From the NCBI RefSeq assembly GCF_010994755.1, contig NZ_WHSB02000014.1, positions 62,001 to 126,000 of the forward strand: a stretch of DNA of 64,000 nucleotides, read 5' to 3'. This document shows, in pieces, positions 8,594 through 16,598 of this stretch (the first letter of the stretch is position 1; every line of letters begins with the position of its first letter). The stretch comes from Shinella lacus. GTDB taxonomy: Bacteria; Pseudomonadota; Alphaproteobacteria; Rhizobiales; Rhizobiaceae. A program made the translations under genes and the position numbers. A model generated the notes under the pieces. That model was not told the DNA's origin. It worked only from the letters and a program-made list of their open reading frames with translations, and did no database searches.

Positions 8594-9418
8594 GTGAACT
8601 ATCGTACCATTCTCGTGAACCTGGACACCGATCGGCCAATCAAGCCGATAACAAATGCTGCAGTCGACCTGGCATCGCAGGTGGGTGCACGGCTGATTGG
8701 TCTGTGTGCTGCCCAGGCATTCCTTTCTCCGTTCTCCATGCAAGCGACCAGCTATGCAGTGACCAGCGCTATGCAGCAAATGTACAAGGACCTCGAAGAC
8801 CGTATGGAGCAGGTCTACCAGGAGTTTCGTGCCGTGGTGGCCGGTAGAGTCGAACTCGAATGGCGTGCGGAGATGATCGCGCCCACCGAGGCAATCGTTG
8901 AAGCTGCCCGTGCCGCCGACCTGATTATAATGGCCGCAGCGGAAGGTGCGCATTCCGGGGATTCCTACAGAACCGCTGATCCGGCCACTGTCATGCTGCG
9001 CGCAGGCCGCCCCGTGCTTATTGCCGGAAGCGGCAAAAATGCGATACCGGTAGAAAAAATCGTGGTTTGCTGGAAGGACACACGCGAGGCGAGGCGCGCC
9101 GTGGTCGACGCCGTTCCTCTCATTTCATTCGCCAAGGACGTGATCGTCGTCTCGGTCAGCTCCAAACCCGACGCTTCGCTGCGTAGGAGCAACGCAGACG
9201 TCGTGTCCTACCTTACCCGCCACAATGTCAAAGCCAGATCCCATATTTCGAAGAGCGCGGATGAGACGATCGGCCTGCTACAATCTGTCGACCAGAGTGG
9301 TGCGGATCTCATTGTGTCGGGCGCATACGGACATAGTCGCCTGCGAGAGTTGGTATTTGGCGGGGTCACCCGATTTCTCCTCGATGAAGGCGGCCGGAAT
9401 CGCTTTATGTCGAGCTAG
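8594..9418 (+). CDS. Universal stress protein with two UspA domains
   Basis: A 274-residue double Usp protein, paralogous in layout to the divergent gene at 7585-8415. The start is GTG at 8594, with GGAGG 8 bases before it; the product opens MNYRTILVNLDTDRPIKP, a normal Usp beginning, whereas the longer frame from 8519 adds non-family sequence. The second domain has GAYGHSRLRELVFGG. The extreme C-terminus (LLDEGGRNRFMSS) deviates from the usual hydrophobic ending, so its last strand may be altered. Probably co-regulated with its neighbour through the box at 8482. Confidence 0.88.
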   Translation: MNYRTILVNLDTDRPIKPITNAAVDLASQVGARLIGLCAAQAFLSPFSMQATSYAVTSAMQQMYKDLEDRMEQVYQEFRAVVAGRVELEWRAEMIAPTEAIVEAARAADLIIMAAAEGAHSGDSYRTADPATVMLRAGRPVLIAGSGKNAIPVEKIVVCWKDTREARRAVVDAVPLISFAKDVIVVSVSSKPDASLRRSNADVVSYLTRHNVKARSHISKSADETIGLLQSVDQSGADLIVSGAYGHSRLRELVFGGVTRFLLDEGGRNRFMSS

Positions 9419-9883
9419 AAGGGATGGGCTGAGCCAGCCTCAACCTCCAACGCTTTCGGCCGCATTAAGAAGATGGCCTGGCTACATCCGAGGCCGGCGC
9501 GCCGGCTTGTCTATCACAACAGAACCAGCGAAGCGGGAATTCTTCTGATCGTGTTCAAAAGAGATCCGACGACTATGGCCGTTTATCGAAAACGTCCTAT
9601 CACACCTGCCCGGCAAGGATGTTGTCGCATAGACCTGCTGTCAGTTCGTGGGGCGTAGAAATGGTGCTATAAAAAGCTTCAGCCATAAGCTACAAGCGCC
9701 ACCGTTTTCCCTGATAGATTATTGCCCATGCAGTCCGGTTGTACTTTTGGTTCCCTCCGAACCTCCGCCGGGTCGAGGAGTTGCCGCTGGAGCGCTGCAT
9801 TGTCGTCTCCTATATAACAATCAGCAGATGGGATCAGAAATTCGGGCCGGCAAAACCGGTGCGAGACGAAAGCAGCGGACCGG
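9419..9883. other. Gene-free stretch
   Basis: About 460 bases between the usp gene and the next recognisable coding frame. Short frames are present, but none has a family signature, a good ribosome binding site or typical codon bias. No clear promoter motif or repeat was seen. Confidence 0.4.
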
Positions 9884-10457
9884 ATGTTCATCGACATGCT
9901 GCTCGAAACCTTTTGCTGTCGAGCGACATTACCTGTTCGAAACCGGAGAACAGTGCGTGGCCAGAGCATATGGAAACCCATCCGATCTCGAGACCGAATG
10001 GTCGGACACCGAAATCCTCGCCACGGCGCACGACCTCGTCGAAACCTTTCTGACCTTCCTGCGGCTGGAGCGGCCGAAAAACGACATTCTCGACGCGCGT
10101 TGCCTGCCAGCAAGTAAATCTTCGCTCATCAGCGCTTTCAGGCTGGTGATCGCCACGGAGCCCCGCGGCGACGTGCGAAGGGCGCTATCGTCTGCCGGTC
10201 ATACGCTCGCCCAGTTTCAGGATCGCGTCGGAATGCGCATCTCCGTGTCGCCGGCCTGTGCGGCGAATGTTGATCCAACCCACACAACGGCAGCGAACCT
10301 GCTCGAGGAGGTTCTTAGCCAGGTCGACGAAGACACCCGTCGGCTGCGCGATCTCCTGGACAAGGCGTCGTCGATCGCGGAGACCCGGTTCCAGCGCAGA
10401 CATGCTCGCACGCCCTTGCAGGACGATGGAACATATACCTGGTACGGGCATGGCTGA
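9884..10457 (+). pseudogene. Hypothetical protein, probable one-base frameshift near its start
   Basis: I do not recognise a family. From about 9915 a coding-like frame gives an acidic, mostly helical protein (AVERHYLFETGEQCVARAYG ... NLLEEVLSQVDEDTRRLRDL). A natural beginning, MFIDMLLETF at 9884, is in a different frame. Dropping one T from the TTTT run at 9911-9914 joins them into about 190 residues. Without that, the only starts in the main frame (for example 9828) give an implausible arginine/cysteine-rich N-terminus. Either a frameshifted pseudogene or a homopolymer error. Confidence 0.5.
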
Positions 10458-10480
10458 TACCGTAAGCGATGTAACGTCGG

Positions 10481-10687
10481 CTATTCCACGCCGCCGAGCT
10501 CGCGGAATGCGCGCCACTGGTCGTCGGTCGAAACCCCATCTGCAAAGACGCGAAACGCCTTCCCCTGAGCCTTCAATGCTTGCGCGGTTTTCAGCGCGTC
10601 CGGATAGAGCAGTGTCGGCTCGTCACGCCGGTCGTCTCCGAAGGGGTCTACCGAGCTCAGCGCGATAACCTGAAACCTTGTTGCCAT
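10481..10687 (-). CDS. Small hypothetical protein (68 residues)
   Basis: Not recognised beyond being a small rhizobial-type hypothetical. It begins MATRFQVIALSSVDPFGDDR, with AAAGGA about 7 bases before the ATG, which supports translation. It is soluble, mixed alpha/beta, with no membrane segment. It lies close to another small gene on the same strand (10719), so the two may be co-transcribed. Confidence 0.55.
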   Translation of the reverse strand: MATRFQVIALSSVDPFGDDRRDEPTLLYPDALKTAQALKAQGKAFRVFADGVSTDDQWRAFRELGGVE

Positions 10688-10718
10688 GGATCATTCCTTT
10701 CGAATGCGCCGAGATGGG

Positions 10719-10970
10719 TCAGCCTTCATTTCCATCGGAAACAAAGTCTTTCGGAAGCTCTTCTCGGGCGGCCCGATGCGCCAGGGCTCGGTCGATCCAC
10801 CTTTCCCTCAAGACGACGTCAATCGCGAAGGCGACGTCCTCGGCGCCCCAGCCAGCCTCCTGCATCTCGTGCATGAAAGCGGTCAGCTTCTCATCGATGG
10901 TGCTGCGCAGCTCACCGTCTGTCGTTGTCGTGCCTTGGTTCACCATCGTCACCTTGGAATGAGTTGCCAT
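10719..10970 (-). CDS. Small hypothetical protein (83 residues)
   Basis: Not recognised. From ATG 10970 it reads MATHSKVTMVNQGTTTTDGE and continues with a helical, charged C-terminal part (FMHEMQEAGWGAEDVAFAID). A TTG at 11015 would add 15 residues, and neither start has a convincing ribosome binding site. It is soluble and probably in one unit with the 68-residue gene that follows it on the same strand. Confidence 0.5.
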   Translation of the reverse strand: MATHSKVTMVNQGTTTTDGELRSTIDEKLTAFMHEMQEAGWGAEDVAFAIDVVLRERWIDRALAHRAAREELPKDFVSDGNEG

Positions 10971-11118
10971 AAACCGGACAACGCCGCTTCTGCCGGTAGG
11001 TTTCGTCGCCGGCAACGCCGGACCTGATTATGGCGATTTTCCCCTCCTTTGGAGCCGTAAGAACGGGCTAGACTCCTGATAGCGCGAATGCTTCATTGCT
11101 CGCCCGGAGGACACGAGT

Positions 11119-11247
11119 ATGGCGTATGAATGGGATGCGGGCCGTGCACGGCGGGCGCAATTGATTAAGGCGGTATCGATGATAGCACTGACCGCATCGG
11201 TGATCAGCGTGCCGATCGCGGTGCTGCTGACGGCCTCGCCGTTCTAG
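11119..11247 (+). CDS. 42-residue single-pass membrane protein
   Basis: A small gene with a good ribosome binding site (CGGAGG, 10 bases before the ATG). The product starts MAYEWDAGRARRAQLIKAVS and has one hydrophobic helix of about 20 residues (IALTASVISVPIAVLLTA) ending at PF. The positively charged N-terminal side suggests an N-in orientation. It sits in a decayed zone, so it may be a survivor or chance; the ribosome binding site and helix argue for a real gene. Confidence 0.45.
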   Translation: MAYEWDAGRARRAQLIKAVSMIALTASVISVPIAVLLTASPF

Positions 11248-11284
11248 AGTTCCAAAAACTGCACCTACGCGCTCGACAGCTCTG

Positions 11285-11464
11285 GATGTTGGCGCTGTCG
11301 CCGGCTGTTATCGAATAGTCGCCGGCAGACGCCATGCGCGCTTCGTCCGAGGCGAGGAAGAGTACCATCGGCGCGACGTCGCGCGGATCGATCATCGGCA
11401 TGCCGAGCGGCAACTTCTTGAGCAGCCCCTCCATCGCAGTCGTCTCATCTTTCGCCTCATGCCG
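11285..11464 (-). pseudogene. Short-chain dehydrogenase, C-terminal fragment
   Basis: The frame reads AKDETTAMEGLLKKLPLGMP, DPRDVAPMVLFLASDEA and ITAGDSANI, the substrate loop and end of an SDR (the consensus ending is ..G....V.GG). The Rossmann and catalytic parts are missing upstream, where the DUF1612 fragment begins. Confidence 0.65.
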
Positions 11465-11519
11465 GTTGGCTCGCCGCCGGCGACTTCAATTGCCTGCGTA
11501 TAGCGTTTTTCATGTCGGC

Positions 11520-11832
11520 TGCAGCACCTCGAGGGTGTTCCAGGCGTCAGTGCGACAACAGCCTACAGCATCGGCGGCAAATGATCGGACTGGTTCAGCT
11601 GGGCACGCCATTCCTTCAGCCGCGCATCCTCGTCCAGTCGAGATCAAATACAAACGCGTCCCGATCCCGCGACAGGCTTGCGGGCGCGGCCGCTTCTTCA
11701 ACACGGCTTCCCCGCGTGCGGCACCGCATCAATTTCGGCTAGCTCGGCGTCGAACGCGCTGGCGCCCTCATCGCCGACCTCTCCCTTCCTTTCCAAGGCC
11801 GCATCAACCTGCCACGGCTTCTTGGTTCTCAT
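11520..11832 (-). pseudogene. DUF1612 / HTH-type protein, frameshifted N-terminal remnant
   Basis: Starts ATG 11832 with MRTKKPWQVDAALERKGEVG and AFDAELAEIDAV, then drops out of frame. Coherent pieces return in other frames as FVFDLDW, DEDARLKEWRAQLNQSDHLP and DAWNTLEVLQ. This order resembles the DUF1612 helix-turn-helix proteins of rhizobial plasmids, as I remember the family. The C-terminal HTH half is lost. The ATG overlaps the stop of the preceding fragment (ATGA), a trace of the former operon. Confidence 0.45.
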
Positions 11833-12047
11833 CGGCGCCCCGGATCTTTTGCAGGCCACGCCTGCCCGGCGACGACGTTGTAGCGGCTCAGGCTGCGGAT
11901 ACCGCCCTGGGTTAGCGCCCAGCCGGGCGGCTGCGCCACGATGCAGCGACGGGTTTTCGAAACGTAGCGGGCGATGGTCAGCTCATGCTTCGGCGCGCGC
12001 ATGTCATGGCTGGCCTCACAGAAAATAATCTCGCCGTACGTTGCCTG
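11829..12047 (-). pseudogene. Truncated unrecognised gene fragment
   Basis: Immediately after the stop codon of the topoisomerase, and in the same frame, 72 codons stay open (FCEASHDMRAPKHELTIARY, RRCIVAQPPGWALTQGG, SLSRYNVVAGQ) and end in a TGA that overlaps the DUF1612 start. The sequence looks like real coding text but has no start or N-terminus. I do not recognise the family. It suggests that a deletion fused the topoisomerase gene end to the inside of this gene. Confidence 0.45.
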
Positions 12048-13124
12048 TTACGTCGAGCTCGAAGCAACAGAACGCTTTTTAAGCCAACGTAAAACGCGGA
12101 TTTCCTCCTCGTCTAGCCACTGTTGAAGCCGCTCGCTCCTGGTCTTCAGCTTGAGCACATCGTGCAGCATTCCAGATTGAAAATCCTCGAACACCGCCGG
12201 ATGGATGTACGAGGAGCGACAGACCGAGCGGGTGTTCACGAGTTTCGAAGCGACTCCATCAATCGCCTCGTTAAGTTGGCGAGCAAGGTCGCGCTTGGTC
12301 GCTGCGACCTCAAGCGAAGCAAGGGCTTCAACCGCCATGCAGGTGGCACCCCATGTCCGGAATTGCTTTGAACTGAATTCCTCGCCGGTGATTTCGCGGA
12401 TATATGAATTCACGTCGTGCGAAGAGATAGGTCTGCATTCGCCCTCATCGCAAACATATTGAAATAGGTGTTGGCCGGGCAGTTCCTGGAGCTTTCGGAC
12501 GACGTTGGCAATGCGACGATCGCTGTGAGAAAGGTTCCATTCCTTGCCCGACTTCCCCTTAAAGCGGAACTTAAGGCTCCCACCTTCGACCTTGACATGG
12601 CGGTTGCGCAGGGTCGTCGCTCCATATGACTTGTTCGCCTCTGCATACGCGGCGTTACCGACGCGGATGTACAGGTTGTCGAGCATCCACACTACGGTAG
12701 CCAAGGCCTTATTCATTGTCAGGCCGCGAGAGCGTAAATCTATCTCAACCCGCTCACGGAGGTCTGGCAGGCGATCGGCGAAGTCGGTGAGCCGTTCGAA
12801 CTTGGCTTTTCCACGATGCGCGTGCCAGTCAGAATGGTAACGATACTGGCGACGGCCCCGTGCATCCTTGCCGATCGCCTGGAGATGAGAAAACGGGTTA
12901 GTTGAAATGATGACATCGGTGTAGGCCGGCGGTATCGCTAAGGCGTTCAATCGAGAGATCTCGGCAGCTTCCGTGATCCGTCGCCCGTCCGGTCGGTAGT
13001 ACATGAAACCTCTGGCGCCCCACTTACGGGTGATGCCGGTCTCTAATCCAGGAACGTACACCAAGCCTGATGCCAGTTTGGCTTCCGCGGCAATCGTGTC
13101 GATTTCAGTGAGGGTCTGGTTCAT
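12048..13124 (-). CDS. DNA topoisomerase IB (poxvirus type)
   Basis: A 358-residue type IB topoisomerase that relaxes supercoils through a 3'-phosphotyrosine. It shows the small-subdomain N-terminus (GITRKWGARGFMYYRPDGR), IPPAYTDVIISTNPFSHLQA, the core IRVGNAAYAEANKSYGATTL with catalytic arginine, KQFRTWGATCMA, and the nucleophile tyrosine in SSYIHPAVFEDF near residue 317. The length is normal for bacterial members. These enzymes are common on rhizobial accessory replicons. The gene is preceded by a DUF72 gene on the same strand. Confidence 0.93.
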   Translation of the reverse strand: MNQTLTEIDTIAAEAKLASGLVYVPGLETGITRKWGARGFMYYRPDGRRITEAAEISRLNALAIPPAYTDVIISTNPFSHLQAIGKDARGRRQYRYHSDWHAHRGKAKFERLTDFADRLPDLRERVEIDLRSRGLTMNKALATVVWMLDNLYIRVGNAAYAEANKSYGATTLRNRHVKVEGGSLKFRFKGKSGKEWNLSHSDRRIANVVRKLQELPGQHLFQYVCDEGECRPISSHDVNSYIREITGEEFSSKQFRTWGATCMAVEALASLEVAATKRDLARQLNEAIDGVASKLVNTRSVCRSSYIHPAVFEDFQSGMLHDVLKLKTRSERLQQWLDEEEIRVLRWLKKRSVASSST

Positions 13125-13209
13125 TTCGCCATAACTCCCGGAGAATTATGCTGTTCCTTCACGTCAGCTTAATCTCTTCGATCACTGCCATTCTCGCTGC
13201 GGCGATCTG

Positions 13210-13911
13210 CTATCGCTTCAGATGGAAATCTACCATCGTCAGCGCGTTTTCGATCGCTGCCCCGGAGGCGGTATTGTCGAACACGCACCAGCCATCCGCC
13301 GCCAACAGGTCTGAGAAACGCCTGATCTCCTCATCGGTATAGCTCGAGTAATAGATCTTCGGCTTGCCGTGGAGACGAACGTATTTTGGCGGTGTGTCGA
13401 AATCCTCCGTCGGCCAGACCCGCGCCGGATCGGCAAGAACTCGATCGATCGCGTAGCTCTTCAGCAGATCCCGTGCCTCGGCCGACGCCCAGCTCGTGTG
13501 GCGTACCTCAATCACGATCGGTCCGTCATCGGCATTCCGTACTGTATTGAACGCGCTGTCGAGCGCGTCCGCGTCGAAGGCCAGTGACGGCGGCAGCTGG
13601 CAGAGCAGCGGTCCTCGTTTCTCGCCTAGCGGCGTAATATCTTCAAGGAAGGTGCCGAACGGCTCGGCGATGTCTTTCATCGCGTGGGTGTGGGTGATGT
13701 CCTTGGGGATCTTGACCGCAAACCGAAAGCTGTCCGGCACGGATTGCGCCCACAGCGCGAAGGTCGATGCCTTGTGCCGACGGTAGAAGGTCGAATTGAT
13801 TTCGACGCCATCGAACACCGATGCATATCGGGTGAGGCCACTTCCTTCCTGCGCAAACCGGTCGGCCACCTTTTTCGGGATGGACCAGGCGGCGGTGGCG
13901 ATGATCGGCAA
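13210..13911 (-). CDS. DUF72 (YecE-like) family protein
   Basis: A 233-residue TIM-barrel-like protein of the DUF72 family, function unknown. Marks are DGVEINSTFYRRHKASTFALWAQ from about residue 30, FRFAVKIPKDITHTHA, LLCQLPPSLAFD, VIEVRHTSWASAEA and KYVRLHG. The start is taken as TTG at 13911 because GAGGAGAAG lies just before it and the family begins there; the frame continues upstream but without family similarity. DUF72 genes often accompany DNA-repair and topoisomerase genes on accessory elements, as here. Confidence 0.85.
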   Translation of the reverse strand: MPIIATAAWSIPKKVADRFAQEGSGLTRYASVFDGVEINSTFYRRHKASTFALWAQSVPDSFRFAVKIPKDITHTHAMKDIAEPFGTFLEDITPLGEKRGPLLCQLPPSLAFDADALDSAFNTVRNADDGPIVIEVRHTSWASAEARDLLKSYAIDRVLADPARVWPTEDFDTPPKYVRLHGKPKIYYSSYTDEEIRRFSDLLAADGWCVFDNTASGAAIENALTMVDFHLKR

Positions 13912-14043
13912 TCGTCTTCTCCTCGACTTGCTAATGCGCAAGCGAAACGAGGGGCCGACAGCGGAGTTCCATGCAGCGACTGAGCAGCCACCGGAACCAT
14001 CGGCCACAAAAGAACGTTTGCAGAACGAAACCAGGAGAACCTT

Positions 14044-14259
14044 ATGAGTGAAAACCCGAAAACCGATACCTCGTCCAACACACAGAAAGATCCAGACGAC
14101 TGGGTCAGCGGCGACGAGCCGATGACCGGCGCTCAGCGCTCTTATCTGACGACACTGTCGGAACAGGCGCATCAGCCCGATGCCTACGCCGAGGACCTGA
14201 CTAAGGCCGAAGCGTCAAAACGGATCGACGAACTCAAGAAGTCACTCGACCTGGAGTGA
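14044..14259 (+). CDS. DUF3072 family small protein
   Basis: A 71-residue hydrophilic protein. It contains DDWVSGDEPMTGAQRSYL, then AEDLTKAEASKRIDELKK, which together define DUF3072, a SAP-like helical module of unknown function. The ribosome binding site AGGAG lies just before the ATG. It is divergent from the DUF72 gene and followed by another small gene. Confidence 0.85.
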   Translation: MSENPKTDTSSNTQKDPDDWVSGDEPMTGAQRSYLTTLSEQAHQPDAYAEDLTKAEASKRIDELKKSLDLE

Positions 14260-14360
14260 CGCGCAGCCGCCGGTAGCAGATGGTGTATGGCGTGGGGTGC
14301 TACACGGAACTTTTGTGCGCTGCAGCACTTATCGATCGTCAACCGCGAAAGGACGCAACC

Positions 14361-14639
14361 ATGTCAGATCTGAAGCTTGGTGAACCGATTCCTACAGGCA
14401 TTGCCGGTATTGAACCTGTCAACATCGCAGAGGTGCAAGACGCCGCCGAGACGGTCGTACAGCCTTTCCAGGAGACCGTAAGCAGCACCGCGGTCTCCCA
14501 CTCCAATGGCCCTTTATTAGATCAGTTGCTATTGTTCCCGATGAAGCTCGGCCTGTCGATGGCGCTAGCCTCCACAGCGATGCTAGTCAGTCCAGCGCTG
14601 ATGGCCAAGCGGATTGAAACGGCCGGCATCACTCAGTAA
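14361..14639 (+). CDS. Hypothetical protein (92 residues)
   Basis: Not recognised. The ATG at 14361 follows GAAAGGA at a good distance, so translation starts there and not at 14280. The product opens MSDLKLGEPIPTGIAGIEPV and ends in a moderately hydrophobic stretch (FPMKLGLSMALASTAMLVSP), perhaps one membrane helix. Its stop abuts the decayed ScpB-like gene on the other strand. Confidence 0.6.
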   Translation: MSDLKLGEPIPTGIAGIEPVNIAEVQDAAETVVQPFQETVSSTAVSHSNGPLLDQLLLFPMKLGLSMALASTAMLVSPALMAKRIETAGITQ

Positions 14640-15080
14640 ACGACGACTCGTCGTTCGTCCCGTTCTCCCCGCCTTCGGAGGCGGCGATTTCGTTTTTTAA
14701 CTGCGTGTCGGCTGAGCGGGCCGGTATCCTCGAGCGCCTCGATGTTAGGCAGGTTAAGCAGCCAAAAGCAGAGAGGAAATGGGGGGGTGTCACGTAGGTG
14801 TACGGCGCCCCGGGCGTCGGACGAGGCGGTCCGGAACCGATGAAACCCGCGCCGCGTAGATCGGCGATGGTGTCGCCGCTGACTTCCTTGCCAAAAATCC
14901 TCGACAGTTGTCGGCGGTCGACCGGCTGAAAAGGTCTCACCGCCATCAGCACCATCACCTTGAACTCCGACGCCCCCGTTGCCGCGCCCCGCCTTGGAGC
15001 AGTTGAGACCCGTATCGCGGCCGGTCACGCGAACGCGTTCGATGGTGCCAGCCGCCTGCGGGCAAGACCGGCGGCGAAGG
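14640..15080 (-). pseudogene. ScpB-like (SMC-Scp-type) protein remnant, paralogue of the gene at 26545
   Basis: Pieces in several frames line up with the intact gene at 26545-27213. In order they are AGGWHHRTRSR (near 15060), then FKVMVLMAVRPFQPVDRRQL and IFGKEVSGDTIADLRGAGFI, then PGAPYTYVTPPHFLSAFG, then after a frameshift near 14770 NLPNIEALEDTGPLSR. The intact copy has the same blocks with few changes. At least two frameshifts and a missing N-terminus make this a clear pseudogene, evidence of an older copy of the plasmid module. Confidence 0.75.
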
Positions 15081-15280
15081 CGGCATGGGATTCGGTCAGA
15101 TCGTGTGCTCGCGGCCGTGCCCAGCTTGGCAGGCGGGGCGACTAGTTCGGCGTCGTCGTAACGTATCGACCGGGCGGATCCATACCGAGAAGCTTAAACG
15201 GTACGCGCGGTTTAGGCCAGCATACAAACGCAAAACTGCACGCATTGACACCTTCCTAACATAACCGATAATCTTGCACT

Positions 15281-15470
15281 ATGAAACGCTTCAAGACGAG
15301 GCGGCATCTACAACGCTTCGTCTCCATCCATGGCCCGATTGCCAACTTGTTTTACATCCTCCGCCACGACATTTCCTCCGGCCATCATCGCGAATTCATC
15401 GGCGATGACACTGTGGGCGAAAATCGCCCGAGTGTACCGACAAACTCGGCCGGCGTCATGGCCTGTCCTC
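15281..15470 (+). mobile_element. IS6-family transposase, C-terminal fragment
   Basis: The frame from 15281 reads MKRFKTRRHLQRFVSIHGPI, ANLFYILRHDISSGHHREF, then shifts frame to SAMTLWAKIARV. This is the end of IS6/IS26-like DDE transposases (RRFKS.RH.QRFLS.H..I.NLF). The DDE core and inverted repeats were not found, so it is a dead remnant. It marks the border between the decayed zone and the carboxylase cluster. Confidence 0.6.
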
Positions 15471-15495
15471 GTTGCCGTTAAGTTGACGATGCCAC

Positions 15496-15693
15496 ATGCA
15501 GCGCTTCTACCGGCTGACGGGGACGCGCGACCTGTTCGGCACCGCGCTGCTGGTGCGCGAATGGGGTCGTATCGGCGTCTTTTCGCGCGAGCGGGTGGAG
15601 GCGAAGCGGAGTTTGGCGGGGGCTAGGCGGGATGCGGAGCGGCTGGCCGCGCGGAAATGCCGGCGGGGGTATGTGCCGGTGGGAGACCGTTGA
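15496..15693 (+). CDS. WGR-domain small protein
   Basis: A 65-residue WGR domain, the nucleic-acid-binding fold named for its Trp-Gly-Arg. The core is MQRFYRLTGTRDLFGTALLV, REWGRIGVFSRERVEAKRSL and a basic end RKCRRGYVPVG. Stand-alone WGR proteins are frequent on rhizobial plasmids. The usual N-terminal strand before QRFY is absent or out of frame (the upstream stop lies close), so the gene may be slightly truncated. There is no clear ribosome binding site. Confidence 0.7.
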   Translation: MQRFYRLTGTRDLFGTALLVREWGRIGVFSRERVEAKRSLAGARRDAERLAARKCRRGYVPVGDR

Positions 15694-15710
15694 CACCTGT
15701 CAACACTCCG

Positions 15711-16502
15711 TCAATGCGGCTGGCTGCGGTGGAAGAAGTGCAGGAACAACTCCCGCTCGGTGGTGATGTCGAGTTTTTCGTAGATGCGGGCGCGGTGGTT
15801 TTTCACCGTGCCGGAGGCGATGCCGAGGCGGGCGGCGATGGTGGCGGTGGGGTGGCCGTTCAGCACCAGCTCGACGAGTTCGAGTTCGCGGGCGGACAGT
15901 TCCGGCCAGAGGGCGGCGGCGATGACCGGGCCGTTGGCCGGCACGGCGCCGGGCGCCGTGGGGGTGGCGCTGCGGCTATAGGAGGGCTGGCGGGTTTTCG
16001 TGTCGAGCGCATGCAGGGCGGCGAAGACGGAGAAGCGCTCGTTGAGCAGGTCCACATCGGCATCGCGGAAGGGCTGGCGCGAGCGGTCGAGGAAGATGCC
16101 GAGGCACCAGTCGTCGCCGTCCTCCAGCAGCACGCCGATCTCGTCGCAGATTTCCGACTGGGCGAGGAACTCGGCGATGTAGCGGCCGCGCTTCATGCGG
16201 TCGCTGGCGAGGCTCTTCAAGGGCACGATGCCGGTGCGCCGCTCGCCGCGCCAATGGGCGTAGAATGGGTCGAAGACGTAATAGGTTTCGAGATACCGCG
16301 CGACCATCTCTTCCGAATAGCCGCGGTGCTTGACGAATTCCGGCCGGCGGGTCGCCGAATAGCGCGTGACGGTGATGAGGTCGGGCGAGACGACGGCGCC
16401 GATCATGTCGATCAGCCGGTCGACGTGCTCGTCCGTTCCCGTCGCGGCGATCGCGACGGCAAGGTTCTGCCAAAACTCTGCGCGCATGCTCTGATCTAGC
16501 AT
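15711..16502 (-). CDS. LuxR-type transcriptional regulator
   Basis: A 263-residue regulator with a C-terminal GerE/LuxR helix-turn-helix (LSARELELVELVLNGHPTAT, IAARLGIASGTVKNHRARIY, EKLDITTERELF) from about residue 195. The N-terminal part is a sensory domain not recognisable as an acyl-homoserine-lactone domain (no typical Trp/Tyr set could be assigned). It starts 97 bases from, and divergent to, the carboxylase operon, so control of that operon is the natural inference. Start at 16502 or the internal ATG at 16484; neither has a decisive ribosome binding site. Confidence 0.85.
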   Translation of the reverse strand: MLDQSMRAEFWQNLAVAIAATGTDEHVDRLIDMIGAVVSPDLITVTRYSATRRPEFVKHRGYSEEMVARYLETYYVFDPFYAHWRGERRTGIVPLKSLASDRMKRGRYIAEFLAQSEICDEIGVLLEDGDDWCLGIFLDRSRQPFRDADVDLLNERFSVFAALHALDTKTRQPSYSRSATPTAPGAVPANGPVIAAALWPELSARELELVELVLNGHPTATIAARLGIASGTVKNHRARIYEKLDITTERELFLHFFHRSQPH

Positions 16503-16598
16503 CCCCCTGCCCCGCCGTCATTGTGCCTTTCGGCATATGGCGCCCCGCCCTTGCCCGAGCCTAGTCTTCCCCCATCGAAAGTCTCGGAGGGCAAGGAC

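Noticed and set aside
15657-16499. Plus-strand open frame of 280 codons opposite the LuxR gene
   Set aside because: Antisense to a clear LuxR helix-turn-helix; Gly/Ala/Glu-rich shadow without signature.
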